A DNA stretch of 64,000 nt, from the NCBI RefSeq assembly GCF_003752595.1, contig NZ_RKIJ01000011.1:55322-119321 (forward strand), given 5' to 3'. How positions within the stretch are numbered: the stretch's first letter is position 1; each line of letters starts with the position of its first letter. Below the pieces are notes generated by a model. That model did not search any database and was not told the origin of the DNA. It saw only the letters and a list, made by a program, of their open reading frames with translations. Shown one piece after another: positions 24,527-34,500 of the stretch. This DNA is from Cellulomonas sp. PhB143 (GTDB taxonomy: Bacteria > Actinomycetota > Actinomycetes > Actinomycetales > Cellulomonadaceae). Position numbers and translations under genes: made by a program.

Positions 24527-25980
24527 TCGTCGACGTCGTCCTCGAGGTGCTCGACGTCCGAGAAGCCGATGCCGCGGTGGCGTACCGCGCGGTTGTACAG
24601 CCACGTGACGAACGACAGCACGATCCCCAGGCCCACGAGACCCGCCGCGATGACGTACTGCTCCTGCTGGTCGGCGCTGCGCGCCCAGGGGCCGGCCAGG
24701 AAGGCGCACGTCAGCGCGCCGAGCACCGCGAGCGGGACGCGCGTGCGGAAGTGCGCGTGGTCCACGCTGTCCCGGCGCAGCACGAGCAGCGCGATGTTGA
24801 CGACGGTGAAGACCACGAGCAGGAGCAGCGACGTCGTCCCTCCGAGCAGCGCGACCGAGCTCGCCCCGGCCTCCGTGCCGGACTCCCGGACGACGTAGAC
24901 GATCAGCGCGAACGCGATCGCCGTCGTGACGAGGATCGACACCCAGGGGGTGCGGCGCGAGCGCCCGACCCGCCCGAACACCCGGGGCAGGACGCCCTGG
25001 TTCGCCATGCCGTAGAGCAGGCGCGAGGCCATGAGCATGTTGATCAGCGCCGAGTTGGCGACGGCGAACATACCGATGAACGGGAAGATCGTGTCGAACG
25101 GCAGGTTCGGGGCGCCCGCGGCGACCACCTGGGTGAGGGCGGTCCCCTTCGACTCGTCGGACAGGTCGCCCACCGGGACGAGGGCCACGGCGGTGATCGC
25201 GACCAGCACGTAGATCACGCCCGTGACCGACAGGCCCGTGAGCATCATGCGCGGGAAGTCGCGCACCGGGTCCTTGCACTCCTCGGCCATGTTCACGGAG
25301 TCCTCGAACCCGACCATCGCGAAGAACGCGAGCGTCGTCGCGGCGGAGACCGCGATGAAGACGCCCTTGTCGTCGGCGCTCTCGAAGACGACGACCCGCG
25401 AGAAGTCGGCGCGCCCCTGGGTCATGGCCCAGAGCCCGACGAAGATCACCAGCAGCAGGCCCGACAGCTCGACCAGCGACATCACGACGTTCGCCCGGAC
25501 GCTCTCCGAGACGCCCCGGACGTTGACGACCGCGACGAGCGCCATGAAGGCCAGGGCGATGAGCACGCGGCCCCCGCTGCCCGGGTCCAGGTCCAGCCCG
25601 AACCCGTCGGAGACGAACCCCGCGAACGCGTCGGACGCCGTCGACGCCGACGTGATGCCCGAGCTCATCACCATGAACGCGACGACGAACGTCAGCAGCT
25701 GGATGCCGAAGGCCTTGTGCGTGTACAGCGCGGCGCCGGCGGCGCTCGGGTACTTGGTGACCAGCTCCAGGTACGAGAGCGCCGTGATGGTCGCGACCAC
25801 GAACGCCAGGAGGAAGGGCAGCCACGCGGCGCCGCCCACCTCCCCGGCGACCTGACCGGTGAGCGCGTAGACGCCGGTGCCGAGGATGTCCCCGACGATG
25901 AACAGCAGGAGCAGCTTCGGCCCCATGACGCGCCGGAGGTCCGGCTGGCGCTCGTCCGTCGCGCCTGCGGTCTGGCTCAT
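24517..25980 (-). CDS. APC-family amino acid permease
   Basis: The 487-residue protein has about twelve hydrophobic segments. The APC N-terminal signature LLLLFIVGDILGTGVYALTGQVAGEVGG provides the unwound first helix (GDILGTG), and LAFFAMVGFEDSVNMAEECKDPVRDFPR is the conserved mid-protein loop. It should import or exchange an amino acid or related amine across the cytoplasmic membrane; substrate is not predictable. ATG at 25980 is chosen because GGGAG lies five bases upstream; the longer frame adds a charged stretch unlike the family. The acylphosphatase gene precedes it on the same strand. Confidence 0.88.
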   Translation of the reverse strand: MSQTAGATDERQPDLRRVMGPKLLLLFIVGDILGTGVYALTGQVAGEVGGAAWLPFLLAFVVATITALSYLELVTKYPSAAGAALYTHKAFGIQLLTFVVAFMVMSSGITSASTASDAFAGFVSDGFGLDLDPGSGGRVLIALAFMALVAVVNVRGVSESVRANVVMSLVELSGLLLVIFVGLWAMTQGRADFSRVVVFESADDKGVFIAVSAATTLAFFAMVGFEDSVNMAEECKDPVRDFPRMMLTGLSVTGVIYVLVAITAVALVPVGDLSDESKGTALTQVVAAGAPNLPFDTIFPFIGMFAVANSALINMLMASRLLYGMANQGVLPRVFGRVGRSRRTPWVSILVTTAIAFALIVYVVRESGTEAGASSVALLGGTTSLLLLVVFTVVNIALLVLRRDSVDHAHFRTRVPLAVLGALTCAFLAGPWARSADQQEQYVIAAGLVGLGIVLSFVTWLYNRAVRHRGIGFSDVEHLEDDVDEPR

Positions 25981-26021
25981 GAGGGCTCCCTCGCGTCTCG
26001 GGCCTGCGTGTCCTGCGGGGC

Positions 26022-26282
26022 TCAGCCGACCTCGAGGGTCTCGACCCCCAGCACCTTCCCGGGCGCGTCCGGTCCCACGAGCCACGCGTTGAGGTGGCGC
26101 AGCGCGGCGACCTGTCCGCGCGCCGTGACCCGCACGGTGCCGTCCGGCTGGTTGGTGGCCTCGCCGCGCAGCCCGAGCCGGTGCAGCTCGCGGTGCGCCG
26201 CGTCGCGGAAGCCCACCCCCTGCACGGTCCCGCGCACGAGGAGGACGACGTGACCGTCGTCGTCGAGCTCGTTGTCCGTCAT
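26022..26282 (-). CDS. acyP: Acylphosphatase
   Basis: The 86-residue enzyme hydrolyses acyl phosphates. The signature VLLVRGTVQGVGFRDAA carries the catalytic Arg, and ATNQPDGTVRV carries the Asn. Length is typical. ATG at 26282 gives a short acidic leader before the first strand; a GTG 12 codons upstream would also be possible. It is upstream of the APC permease on the same strand, 41 bases apart, with no obvious functional link. Confidence 0.85.
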   Translation of the reverse strand: MTDNELDDDGHVVLLVRGTVQGVGFRDAAHRELHRLGLRGEATNQPDGTVRVTARGQVAALRHLNAWLVGPDAPGKVLGVETLEVG

Positions 26283-26361
26283 GTCCTCATGCTCCCGTGC
26301 GACGGCTGTCCCCGCCACGCGGGTCGGGCTGCGGGTCGGGCGCGCCGGTCCCGCGCGCGGG

Positions 26362-27171
26362 TCAGGTCGGGTTGCAGCGCGCGAGCGCGGTGTCGACGAA
26401 CCCGACGTCGGGCCGCCACGGCTCGAGGTTCCACGACGCCTTGTCGGTGGCGCCCAGCGCGTGGCACTCGAGCTGGTCGTGCATGCCGGGCGTGTCCGCG
26501 TCGGGCTCGGCCGCCACCACCGCCGACCAGACGGCGTCCGCCCCCGCGGCGCCGGCCTGGCGCGCCCAGTCGGACGGGACGACGGCGAGCGAGCGGCCGC
26601 CCTCGGCCTCGCCCCACGTCGCGGACACGAGCGCGTCCGCGCCGAGCGTGACGGTCGCCGCCACGACCGCCGGCGGGGTCCGGGTCTCGGCGGAGGGTCG
26701 GCTCGTCGGGCTCCCCGACGCCTGCGGCCCGACGGTGACCTCGCGGTCGGCGACCGCGACCCGGACGTCGTCGCCGGTGACGGCGAGCCCGCCGACGGTC
26801 GCGGCGTCGTCGTCCCCCGGACCGACGACGGAGACCGTCGCGTCGGCGTCGCGCGAGAAGCGCGCGCCGCCCGGCCCGTCGAGCGCGAGCGTGAGCCCGA
26901 CGGCGTCGTCGGTCCTGGCGGTGCGGCTCGTCGCGGGCCCGTCGGCGACCTCCGCGGTGCCCGCGCTCGCCCGCAGGACGACGATGACGTCGCCCACCTC
27001 GAGCCGCCCGATCTCGTGCGGCGCGGGCGACGGCGGACGGGACGGCGACGTCGGTGCGGCGGTCCCGGCGTCCGGCGCCCCGGGGGCCGAGCAGCCCGCC
27101 GCCGCGCACAGCAGCCCGCAGGCCAGGGCGACCGCGGCGCGCGCGGACGCGGCGCGGGGTCGGGAGCTCAC
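26362..27171 (-). CDS. Secreted or lipid-anchored protein with DUF2599-like C-terminus
   Basis: The 269-residue protein begins with an Arg-rich stretch and a hydrophobic segment (AAVALACGLLCAAAGC) whose end resembles a lipobox, although the -3 residue is Ala rather than Leu. A Pro/Ser-rich linker follows, then a strand-rich body and a C-terminus reading MHDQLECHALGATDKASWNL and EPWRPDVG, which I match to DUF2599. Two Cys in that domain may form a disulfide. GTG at 27171 is used; another GTG lies two codons upstream. It diverges from purL. The function is unknown. Confidence 0.7.
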   Translation of the reverse strand: MSSRPRAASARAAVALACGLLCAAAGCSAPGAPDAGTAAPTSPSRPPSPAPHEIGRLEVGDVIVVLRASAGTAEVADGPATSRTARTDDAVGLTLALDGPGGARFSRDADATVSVVGPGDDDAATVGGLAVTGDDVRVAVADREVTVGPQASGSPTSRPSAETRTPPAVVAATVTLGADALVSATWGEAEGGRSLAVVPSDWARQAGAAGADAVWSAVVAAEPDADTPGMHDQLECHALGATDKASWNLEPWRPDVGFVDTALARCNPT

Positions 27172-27228
27172 GGGCACAGCCTGCCACCCGGCGGGCGGGC
27201 GTCGTCCCGGTGCGCGCCGCCCGGCCGG

Positions 27229-27234
27229 TAAACT
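27229..27234 (+). promoter_or_regulatory. Probable -10 box for purL
   Basis: TAAACT in GCCGGTAAACTCAGCG fits TANNNT and closely resembles the purA and purD -10 regions (GTAAACTC, GTAGACTC). The leader would be about 80 bases. Confidence 0.5.
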
Positions 27235-27321
27235 CAGCGGCGTCTTCGTGCTCACGCCTGCCGCGCGCCCGCGCGCACGTGCCGGCCGCCCGAGCACCGC
27301 CCGCCACCGACGAGGGATCCG

Positions 27322-29703
27322 ATGAGCGCCCCCACGAACGACGCGTCCGCCCCCACGAGCCGCCCGCAGCTGGACACCGTCGAGAACGCCGCCGCGACGC
27401 CCGACGAGGCGCTGCCGTTCGCCGAGCTCGGGCTCAAGCCCGACGAGTACGCGCGGATCGTCGAGATCCTCGGCCGCCGGCCCACCGCCGCCGAGCTCGC
27501 GATGTACTCGGTCATGTGGTCCGAGCACTGCTCGTACAAGTCGTCGAAGAACCACCTGCGGAAGTTCGGCGAGCGGGTGACCCCCGAGATGACCGAGCAC
27601 CTCCTCGTCGGCATCGGCGAGAACGCGGGGGTCGTGGACATCGGCGACGGCTGGGCCGTGACGTTCAAGGTCGAGTCGCACAACCACCCCAGCTACGTCG
27701 AGCCCTACCAGGGCGCCGCGACGGGCGTCGGCGGGATCGTCCGCGACATCATCTCCATGGGCGCACGCCCGGTCGCCGTGATGGACCAGCTGCGCTTCGG
27801 GGCGGTCGACCACCCCGACACCGCGCGCGTGGTGCACGGCGTCGTCTCCGGCGTCGGCGGCTACGGCAACTCGCTCGGCCTGCCGAACATCGGCGGCGAG
27901 CTGGTCTTCGACCCCTGCTACCAGGGCAACCCGCTCGTCAACGCCCTGTGCCTCGGGGTGCTGCGCCACGAGGACATCCACCTCGCGAACGCCTCGGGCG
28001 CCGGGAACAAGGTCATCCTGTTCGGCGCGCGCACCGGCGGCGACGGCATCGGCGGCGCGTCCATTCTCGCCTCGGAGACCTTCGAGGGCGGTGTCCCGGC
28101 CAAGCGCCCGAGCGTGCAGGTCGGGGACCCGTTCATGGAGAAGGTGCTCATCGAGTGCTGCCTCGAGCTCTACGCGGCCAAGGTCGTCGAGGGCATCCAG
28201 GACCTCGGCGCCGCGGGCATCTCCTGCGCCACGTCCGAGCTCGCGTCGAACGGCGACGGCGGCATGCACGTCGACCTCGACGACGTCCTCCTGCGCGACC
28301 CGTCGCTCAACGCCGGCGAGATCCTCATGTCGGAGTCCCAGGAACGCATGATGGCGGTCGTCACGCCGGAGAAGCTGGACGCGTTCCTCGCGATCACGGA
28401 CCGCTGGGACGTCGAGACCTCGATCGTCGGGGAGGTCAACGGCTCCGGGCGCCTGACCATCGACCACCACGGCCAGCGGATCGTGGACGTCGACCCGCGG
28501 ACCGTCGCCCACGAGGGACCGGTCTACGACCGCCCCTACGCCCGCCCGGCCTGGATGGACGCGCTGAACGCGGACACCGCGGCCGGCCTCGCCCGGCCCG
28601 GCACCGCCGAGGAGCTGCGGGCCGCCGCGCTGGCGGTGCTCGGCTCACCGAACCACGCCTCGAAGGCCTGGGTCACCGACCAGTACGACCGGTTCGTCCA
28701 GGGGAACACCGCGCTCGCCCAGCCGGACGACTCCGGGGTGGTCCGCGTGGACGAGGAGACCGGCCTGGGTGTCGCGCTCGCGACCGACGCGAACGGCCGC
28801 TTCGCGAAGCTCGACCCCCGCACCGGCGCGCAGCTCGCGCTCGCGGAGGCGTACCGGAACGTCGCAGCGACCGGCGCGCGACCGCTCGCGGTGACCGACT
28901 GCCTGAACTTCGGCTCGCCCGAGGACCCGGACGCGATGTGGCAGCTGGTCGAGGCGATCGAGGGCCTCGCCGACGGCTGCCAGGAGCTCGGCGTCCCCGT
29001 GACCGGCGGCAACGTCTCCCTCTACAACGGCACCGGGGAGCCCGGCCGTGTCGACTCCTCGATCCACCCCACCCCCGTCGTCGGCGTCCTCGGGGTGCTC
29101 GACGACGTCGCGCGCGCCACGACGTCCGGCTTCCGCGAGGCGGGCGAGCACGTCGTGCTGCTGGGCACCACCCGCCCGGAGCTCGACGGTTCGGCCTGGG
29201 CCGACGTCCTGCACGGCCACCTGGGGGGCGTGCCGCCGCGGCTCGACCTCGCGGCCGAGAAGGCGCTCGCGGGCGTGCTGGTCAACGCCGGCCGCGACCA
29301 CCTGGTCTCCGCGGCGCACGACCTGTCGGACGGCGGGCTCGTCCAGGCTCTGCTGGAGGCCTCGCTGCGCTTCGGCACCGGCGCCCGCGTCTCGCTCGAC
29401 GCGCTGTGCGAGCGGGACGGCGTGACCCCGTTCGAGGCCCTGTTCTCGGAGTCGACGGCGCGCGCGCTCGTCTCCGTGCCCCGCGCGGAGGCGCAGAAGC
29501 TGGCCGACGCGTGCGTGGCGCGCGGGGTGCCGTTCCTCAAGCTCGGCGAGACCGGGCACGCCGTGGACGGTTCCGCGCAGGACGGCGGGTCGCAGGACGG
29601 CGTGGCCGCCGACGAGGCGCTCGAGATCGAGGGGATGTTCACCGTCCCGCTCGCCGAGGCCGACGCCGTCTACCGCGGGTGCCTGCCGGCGATCTTCGGC
29701 TGA
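27322..29703 (+). CDS. purL: Phosphoribosylformylglycinamidine synthase subunit PurL
   Basis: The 793-residue protein is the small-type PurL that makes FGAM from FGAR, ATP and ammonia supplied by PurQ. Typical blocks include [20 protein letters not shown] (near residue 67), [21 protein letters not shown] (near 115), the [12 protein letters not shown] segment and [14 protein letters not shown]. It needs PurS and PurQ, encoded at 9936-10924. ATG at 27322 is preceded by GAGGGATCCG. About 30 residues before the first conserved block are Ala/Thr-rich and nonconserved. Confidence 0.97.
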   Translation: MSAPTNDASAPTSRPQLDTVENAAATPDEALPFAELGLKPDEYARIVEILGRRPTAAELAMYSVMWSEHCSYKSSKNHLRKFGERVTPEMTEHLLVGIGENAGVVDIGDGWAVTFKVESHNHPSYVEPYQGAATGVGGIVRDIISMGARPVAVMDQLRFGAVDHPDTARVVHGVVSGVGGYGNSLGLPNIGGELVFDPCYQGNPLVNALCLGVLRHEDIHLANASGAGNKVILFGARTGGDGIGGASILASETFEGGVPAKRPSVQVGDPFMEKVLIECCLELYAAKVVEGIQDLGAAGISCATSELASNGDGGMHVDLDDVLLRDPSLNAGEILMSESQERMMAVVTPEKLDAFLAITDRWDVETSIVGEVNGSGRLTIDHHGQRIVDVDPRTVAHEGPVYDRPYARPAWMDALNADTAAGLARPGTAEELRAAALAVLGSPNHASKAWVTDQYDRFVQGNTALAQPDDSGVVRVDEETGLGVALATDANGRFAKLDPRTGAQLALAEAYRNVAATGARPLAVTDCLNFGSPEDPDAMWQLVEAIEGLADGCQELGVPVTGGNVSLYNGTGEPGRVDSSIHPTPVVGVLGVLDDVARATTSGFREAGEHVVLLGTTRPELDGSAWADVLHGHLGGVPPRLDLAAEKALAGVLVNAGRDHLVSAAHDLSDGGLVQALLEASLRFGTGARVSLDALCERDGVTPFEALFSESTARALVSVPRAEAQKLADACVARGVPFLKLGETGHAVDGSAQDGGSQDGVAADEALEIEGMFTVPLAEADAVYRGCLPAIFG

Positions 29704-29773
29704 GCCCAGCCCTGGTGGCCGAGGCGGGGCGGACCTAGTCTGGAGGGGTCCGCTCCGGCGAAGGATCGCTCCG

Positions 29774-30127
29774 ATGCTGTGGCTCCTCCTGGTCTCCGGC
29801 GTGGCGGTGCTCGTGGTCACCGCGCACGCGGTCGTCGTCGCGCGCACGCGTCCCCCGGCCGTCGATCCGTTGCGCGCCCTGCGCGTGCAGCTCCGGCTCA
29901 CGGAGCTGGCGGCGGAGCTGCGGCGCATCGAGACGGACGCCGACCTGTTCGCGCGCGCCCACCACTACCTCGCCGTCCAGGGGGCCTACGACGCGCTGCT
30001 GCGCGAGGCGTGCGGTCTCGCCGGCCTGCCGGTCCAGGGGCTGGTGCTGCGCGCCGGGGTGCACGACGACCCGACGGAGCGCCTGCGGGAGGAGCTCGAG
30101 CTGAGCGAGCGCGGCTGGAGCTGGTGA
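29774..30127 (+). CDS. Small membrane-anchored protein
   Basis: The 117-residue protein starts with one transmembrane helix (LWLLLVSGVAVLVVTAHAVVVA) followed by a helical cytosolic part with LRLTELAAELRRIETDADLF, a possible coiled coil. No family is recognised. ATG at 29774 is preceded by a GAAGGATCG stretch at ten bases. A TAGTCT -10-like box lies 40 bases upstream. It sits between purL and cutC. Confidence 0.65.
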   Translation: MLWLLLVSGVAVLVVTAHAVVVARTRPPAVDPLRALRVQLRLTELAAELRRIETDADLFARAHHYLAVQGAYDALLREACGLAGLPVQGLVLRAGVHDDPTERLREELELSERGWSW

Positions 30128-30197
30128 CCCGCGGCGCACCTGCCGGGACCTCGCGCACCCGTCGTAGGGTGTGGTCCGACGACGGGCGGAGGGCAGC

Positions 30198-30941
30198 ATG
30201 AGGCGGTGCGAGCTGGAGCTCGCGGTGCAGGACCTCGCGGGGGTCCGCACCGCCGTGGAGGTGGGGGCGCGCCGCGTCGAGCTGTGCGCCGCGCTGGGTG
30301 CCACGGGCGGCGTGACCCCGAGCGCCGGCCTGCTCTCGGCCACGCTGGACGCCGCCCCCGACGTCGGCGTGCACCCGCTGGTGCGGCCGCGCGCCGGCGG
30401 GTTCGTCTACTCGCGGGGCGAGCTCGACGTCATCGAGCGCGACGTCGCGACGGCCGTCGAGGTGGGGGCCGACGGCGTGGTCGTCGGCGCCCTGACGCCC
30501 GCGGGCCGGGTCGACGCCCGCGCGGTCCGGCGCCTGGTCGTGGCGGCGGACGGCGCCGAGGTGACCTTCCACCGGGCCGTGGAGCTGGTCGAGGACGTCG
30601 TCGCCGCGCTCGACGAGCTCGCCGCGCTCGGCGTCACCCGCGTCCTGACCTCCGGCGGGGCGGCCACGGCCCGGCAGGGGATCGACCGGCTCGCCGCGAT
30701 GGTGGAGCACGCGGCCGGGCGCATCGAGGTCATGGCCGGGGGCGGCGTCCTGCCCGGCGACGTCGGGTCCCTGGTCGCGGTGGGGGTCGACGCCGTGCAC
30801 CTCTCGGCGAAGCGGTCCGTGGCCGACGCCGGCGGCCCCGGCGGCGGGGCGGACGCCGGGTTCGAGCAGACGGACCCCGCGCTCGCCCGCGCCGCGGCCG
30901 CGGCGCTCGCCGCCGCCGTCCCCGTGCGGGCGGGGGCCTGA
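30198..30941 (+). CDS. cutC: CutC family protein
   Basis: The 247-residue TIM-barrel protein has CutC landmarks: CELELAVQDLAGVRTAVEVGA at the N-terminus, GGVTPSAGLL, HPLVRPRAGGFVYS, TFHRAVELVED, VLTSGGAATARQGI and IEVMAGGGV. CutC was linked to copper homeostasis, but its biochemical role is unsettled. ATG at 30198 follows GGAGGG by four bases and TAGGGT lies 27 bases upstream. The SCP-like gene starts four bases after its stop, forming a two-gene unit. Confidence 0.9.
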   Translation: MRRCELELAVQDLAGVRTAVEVGARRVELCAALGATGGVTPSAGLLSATLDAAPDVGVHPLVRPRAGGFVYSRGELDVIERDVATAVEVGADGVVVGALTPAGRVDARAVRRLVVAADGAEVTFHRAVELVEDVVAALDELAALGVTRVLTSGGAATARQGIDRLAAMVEHAAGRIEVMAGGGVLPGDVGSLVAVGVDAVHLSAKRSVADAGGPGGGADAGFEQTDPALARAAAAALAAAVPVRAGA

Positions 30942-30945
30942 GGCC

Positions 30946-31317
30946 GTGCCCGCCCGACGACGCACCGAGCCCGCCGAGGGGCGTCGCGCCCTGGACGCGT
31001 GGCGCGGCGGGGCGACGGACCGGCGCACGATCGCCACGGCCGTGCGGTTCACGCTCGAGGAGCTCTCCGACGTCGCCCCGGGCCACGCGGTCGAGGTCCG
31101 CGTGCCCCCCGCGGGGGCCGTGCAGTGCGTGGAGGGCCCGCGGCACACGCGCGGTACGCCGCCCAACGTCGTCGAGACGGACCCCGCGACGTGGCTGGGC
31201 CTCGCGACGGGCGAGCTGGCCTGGGCGCAGGCCGCGGCCGAGGGGCGCATCGCGGCGTCCGGCGACCGCGCGGACCTCTCGGCCCTGCTCCCGCTCCAGG
31301 CCGCCCGGGCACGCTGA
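30946..31317 (+). CDS. Bacterial SCP-like (sterol carrier family) protein
   Basis: This 123-residue protein matches the actinobacterial SCP-ortholog family found near purF. Visible features are TIATAVRFTLEELSDVAPGHAVEVRVPP, the VQCVEGPRHTRGTPPNVVE segment and WLGLATGELAWAQA, which recalls the sterol-carrier fold. Ligand and role are unknown. The GTG start follows the cutC stop by four bases. In the usual actinobacterial order it directly precedes purF; here a large secreted nuclease gene and a small membrane gene are interposed. Confidence 0.85.
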   Translation: MPARRRTEPAEGRRALDAWRGGATDRRTIATAVRFTLEELSDVAPGHAVEVRVPPAGAVQCVEGPRHTRGTPPNVVETDPATWLGLATGELAWAQAAAEGRIAASGDRADLSALLPLQAARAR

Positions 31318-31428
31318 CGGTCGCCCTCTTGCCACGGCGTCGGCGCGGACCTACGGTGCTCGCACGCACGCCCACCCGTGCTGCGGCGCACCGGTCGGAC
31401 CTCCCGGGCCGGCAGGTGTTTCCAGGGT

Positions 31429-31472
31429 CGTGACACCGACGTCACGGGCCGTTCACCGGACTCCTGTTCGCT
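31429..31472 (+). promoter_or_regulatory. Inverted repeat and PHO-box-like repeats upstream of the secreted nuclease
   Basis: CGTGAC-N6-GTCACG (31429-31446) is a perfect inverted repeat. It is followed by GTTCACC at 31451 and GTTCGCT at 31466, which resemble PhoP-box GTTCACC units, though their 15-base spacing does not fit the usual 11. The rest of the 224-base region (31318-31541) shows no gene. The regulatory role is inferred from position and from the downstream phosphatase/nuclease. Confidence 0.35.
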
Positions 31473-31541
31473 GCTCGGACGGGTGCGTCGTGCAGCCGTC
31501 GCAGCAGCCGGAGACCCCGGCCCCGTCGCAAAGGAGCAGGC

Positions 31542-34500
31542 GTGAGAAGCAGCCGTCGTACCTCAACGACCAGGAGGAGGGCCGCGACCGCAGCGTCGGT
31601 GGCCCTCGCGCTCTGCGTCCCGTCGGCCGGGCTCGTGGCCCTGCCGGCCGTCGCGGCCGAGCCCACGGCGCGCGCCGCCGCCGCACCGGCCGGCCCCGAC
31701 GCCGGCCACGTGGTCATCGGCGAGGCGTACCTGAGCGGCGGGAGCGCGAACGCCCCGTACGCAGCGAAGTTCGTGGAGCTGTTCAACCCGACCGGCGCGG
31801 CCGTCGCGCTCGACGGCTGGTCCGTGCAGTACCGGGCCCGGACGGGCAGCGGGACGTCGACCGACCTCGTCGCGCTCTCCGGGTCGATCGCCGCCGGCGG
31901 CCACTACCTGGTCGGCGGCTCGAGCAACGGCGAGACCGGCGACGCGCTCCCGGCCCCCGACGCGCGCGGGACGCTGAACCCGCAGGGCCAGAGCGGCACC
32001 CTGGCGCTCGTCGCCTCCTCCTCCCGGGTGACCCTGCCCACCGGTGACGTCACGGCGGCGGGGAACGCCGCCGTCGTCGACCTGCTCGGCTACGGGACCT
32101 CCAACACCTTCGAGGTCGCGCCGGCCCCCGCCGGGCGCGCGAACACCGCCGGCGGGTCGCTCGGGCGGACCGGGTTCGCCGACGACAACTCGGCCGACTT
32201 CGAGGTCGCGGACGACGTCACGCCGCAGAACGCGGCGAGCGACGACGCCGGGACGCCGACCGACCCGCCCACCGACCCGACCGACCCGCCCGTCGACCCG
32301 ACGGACCCCGTCGCGATCGCCGACATCCAGGGCACGGGCGAGAAGAGCGCCCTCGAGGGCGACACCGTCACGACGCGCGGCGTGGTGACCGCCGCCTACC
32401 CGACCGGCGGCCTGAACGGCGTCGTCATCCAGACGCCGGGCACCGGCGGTGACGTCGACCTGACGAGCCACACGGCGTCGGACGGGATCTTCGTCTACTC
32501 GGCGGCCGCGGCGAAGGACCTGACGGTCGGCGAGTACGTCGAGGTGACCGGCGCGGTCTCCGAGTACCCCTCGAAGTCCGGCAGCACCGTGACGGGCTAC
32601 CTCACCGAGCTCGCCCCGGCAGCGGGCGGCTGGACCGTCCTCGACGAGGCGGCCGAGGCGGTCAAGCCCGCCGTGGTGCCGTGGCCGTCCGGAGACGCGC
32701 AGCGGGAGTCCCTCGAGAGCATGCTGCTGGCGCCCGAGGGCGACCTCACCGTGACCGACAACTACTCGACGAACTACTACGGCTCGGTCGGGCTCGCGGC
32801 AGGCGGCACGCCGCTGCGCCAGCCGACCGACGTCGGGCGGCCGGGCAGCGCCGAGGCGGCCGCGGTGGTGGCCGACAACGCCGCCCGCGCCGTCGTGCTC
32901 GACGACGGGGCGACGACGAACTTCTCGACCCCGGCGAACAGCGGCAAGCCCCTGCCCTACCTGACCGGCGGGGCGCCCGTGCGCGTCGGGGCGGCCGTGA
33001 CGTTCACGACGCCGGTGGTCCTCGACCAGCGGTACGGGACCTGGAACCTCCAGCCTCTGGCCGAGCTCACGCCCGCCGTGGCGGACGCCGTGCAGCCCGC
33101 CACCTTCGAAGACACGCGCGAGGCCCACCCGCAGGACGTCGGGGGAGACCTGACGATCGGCACGTTCAACGTGCTGAACTACTTCACCACGACCGGGGAC
33201 CAGCTCACCGGCTGCACCTACTACACGGACCGCACGGGAGACCCGGTCACCGTCAGCGGCGGCTGCGACGCGCGCGGGGCCGCGGACGCGGAGAACCTCG
33301 GGCGCCAGCAGACCAAGATCGTCGCCGCGATCACCGCGCTCGGGGCGGACGTCGTCTCCCTCGAGGAGATCGAGCGGTCCTCGGCGTTCGGCAAGGACCG
33401 CGACGACGCGCTCTCGCACCTGGTCGACGCGCTGAACGCGGCCGACGGCGCGGGGACCTGGGCCTTCGTGCCCTCGCCCGCGGCGGTGCCGGCCGACGAG
33501 GACGTCATCCGCACGGCGTTCATCTACCGCACGGCCTCGGCCGAGCCGGTGGGCGCCTCGCAGATCCTCACGGACGCCGCGTTCGACAACGCCCGCGAGC
33601 CGCTCGCCCAGACGTTCCGGCCGGCGGCCGGCGACGAGGCGCAGGACGTCGTCGTCGTGGCGAACCACTTCAAGTCCAAGGGCTCCGGCACCGGGGCCGA
33701 CGCCGACCAGGGTGACGGGCAGGGCGCGTCCAACGCCTCGCGCGTCGCGCAGGCCCACGCGCTGGAGGCCTTCGCGGACGAGTTCTCCGCGGCGGCCGGC
33801 ACCGACCGGGTGCTGCTCGTCGGGGACTTCAACTCCTACTCGAAGGAGGACCCGCTGCAGGTGCTCGAGACGGCCGGCTACACCGATCTCGGCGCGAGCA
33901 CCGGGAAGTCGACCTACCTGTTCGGCGGCGTCGTCGGCTCGCTCGACCACGTGCTCGCCTCCCCGGCTGCGGCCGCGGCGGTGACCGGCACCGACGTCTG
34001 GAACATCAACTCGGTCGAGCCGATCGCCAACGAGTACAGCCGGTACGACGACAACGTCTCGAACCTCTACGACGAGACGCCGTTCCGGTCCTCCGACCAC
34101 GACCCGCTGCTCGTGGGGCTCGCCCTCGCGGGCGGTGACGGGGACGGCTCGACGACGATCGACCTGCTCGGCATCAACGACTTCCACGGGCGGATCGACG
34201 CGAACACCGTGAAGTTCGCCGGGACCGTCGAGCAGCTCAAGGCCCAGAACCCCGACGGGACGCTGTTCCTCTCGGCGGGCGACAACGTCGGGGCGTCGCT
34301 GTTCGCCTCGGCCGTGCAGGACGACGAGCCGACCATCGACGTGCTGAACGCCCTCGGGCTGACGGTGTCGGCGACCGGCAACCACGAGCTCGACAAGGGC
34401 TTCGCCGACCTCACCGGCCGCATCCAGGACCGCGCGGACTACAGGATCCTGGGCGCGAACGTCTACGAGAAGGGCACGACGACGCCGGCGCTGCCGGAGT

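Noticed and set aside
31429-31446. CRP/GlxR site upstream of the secreted nuclease.
   Set aside because: The half-sites GTGA and TCAC are eight bases apart rather than the six of the TGTGA-N6-TCACA consensus.
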